From an uncultured Selenomonadaceae bacterium (GTDB lineage Bacteria; Bacillota; Negativicutes; Selenomonadales; Selenomonadaceae): DNA of 6,150 nt. The first letter of the stretch is position 1. Each line of letters opens with the position of its first letter. The notes under the pieces are model-generated. The model was not told the DNA's origin. It saw only the letters and a program-made list of their open reading frames with translations, and made no database searches. The translations under genes were made by a program, and so were the position numbers. The stretch covers positions 1-6,150 of the forward strand of contig CALZDE010000127.1 in the NCBI GenBank assembly GCA_945637225.1. Reading direction: 5' to 3'. This document shows, in pieces, positions 6,041-6,150 of this stretch.

Positions 6041-6058
6041 GATTGAATGTGTTATAAT
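6029..6058 (+). promoter_or_regulatory. Strong sigma-70-type promoter with extended -10
   Basis: The -35 is TTGCAT (6029-6034). An 18-base spacer follows, then a consensus -10 TATAAT (6053-6058) preceded by the extended element TG (6050-6051). Transcription should start near 6065 and run out of the window on the + strand. It is the best promoter in the window. Confidence 0.75.
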
Positions 6059-6064
6059 AAATCA

Positions 6065-6150
6065 AGTACGTCTGTATTCAAGACGCTTTTCTAGATTTGA
6101 GGAGGCTGAGGATCTGTTTCTATGAAGCTGTAAAATCTCATAAATCCTTA
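6065..6150 (+). other. 5' leader of a gene beyond the window
   Basis: CGTCT (6069-6073) pairs with AGACG (6081-6085) around a 7-base loop, followed by CTTTTCT. A strong ribosome-site-like GAGGAGG lies at 6099-6105, but the only following ATG (6122) opens a three-codon frame (M-K-L-stop). No longer start is visible before the window ends. The stretch may be a structured leader, a leader peptide or the start of a noncoding RNA. No known riboswitch class was recognised. Confidence 0.35.

Noticed and set aside
5721..6065. Reverse-strand open frame (114 codons) over the small-peptide region
   Set aside because: No recognisable domain is seen. It overlaps two + strand frames with good ribosome sites and the strong + strand promoter, and AT-rich sequence easily yields hydrophobic, Lys/Ile-rich frames.
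1..6150. CRISPR array, insertion sequence, tRNA or rRNA gene
   Set aside because: No regularly spaced repeats, transposase frame, terminal inverted repeats, or tRNA or rRNA motifs were seen on either strand.

Overview
The window holds a six-gene operon, all on the + strand. It fits an anaerobic, low-to-medium GC Bacillota, possibly a diderm Negativicute. This placement rests on three things: strong Shine-Dalgarno sites (GGAGG or AAGGGAG type), a lipoprotein (lipobox) form of the TRAP binding protein, and Val GTA / Arg CGT-CGC codon preferences. It is an impression, not a phylogenetic result.

Layout: 1-127 is a noncoding leader that opens with an 8-bp inverted repeat. From 170 to 2964 lies a complete tripartite TRAP transporter: a lipoprotein solute receptor (DctP), a small membrane subunit (DctQ) and a large membrane subunit (DctM). 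DctQ and DctM overlap by 4 bases. From 3005 to 4760 there is a transketolase split into two polypeptides, with the thiamine-diphosphate N-terminal half followed by the pyrimidine-binding and C-terminal half. A single base separates them. An NAD(H)-type short-chain dehydrogenase (SDR) follows at 4810-5574. Two hairpins close the operon, and the second is a convincing rho-independent terminator. From 5737 to 5943 an AT-rich stretch encodes two tiny hydrophobic peptides (40 and 26 aa) with excellent ribosome sites. At 6016-6058 a strong extended -10 promoter, whose -35 overlaps a 9-bp inverted repeat, fires toward a gene beyond the window.

Working together (inference): the TRAP transporter imports an anionic compound using an ion gradient. 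The SDR interconverts an alcohol and a carbonyl on that compound or on a breakdown product. The split transketolase moves a two-carbon ketol unit from the resulting ketose to an aldose phosphate. No kinase, isomerase or regulator is present. One attractive reading is therefore a kinase-free route in which the substrate's own carboxylate or sulfonate takes the place of the phosphate. The substrate cannot be named from sequence alone.
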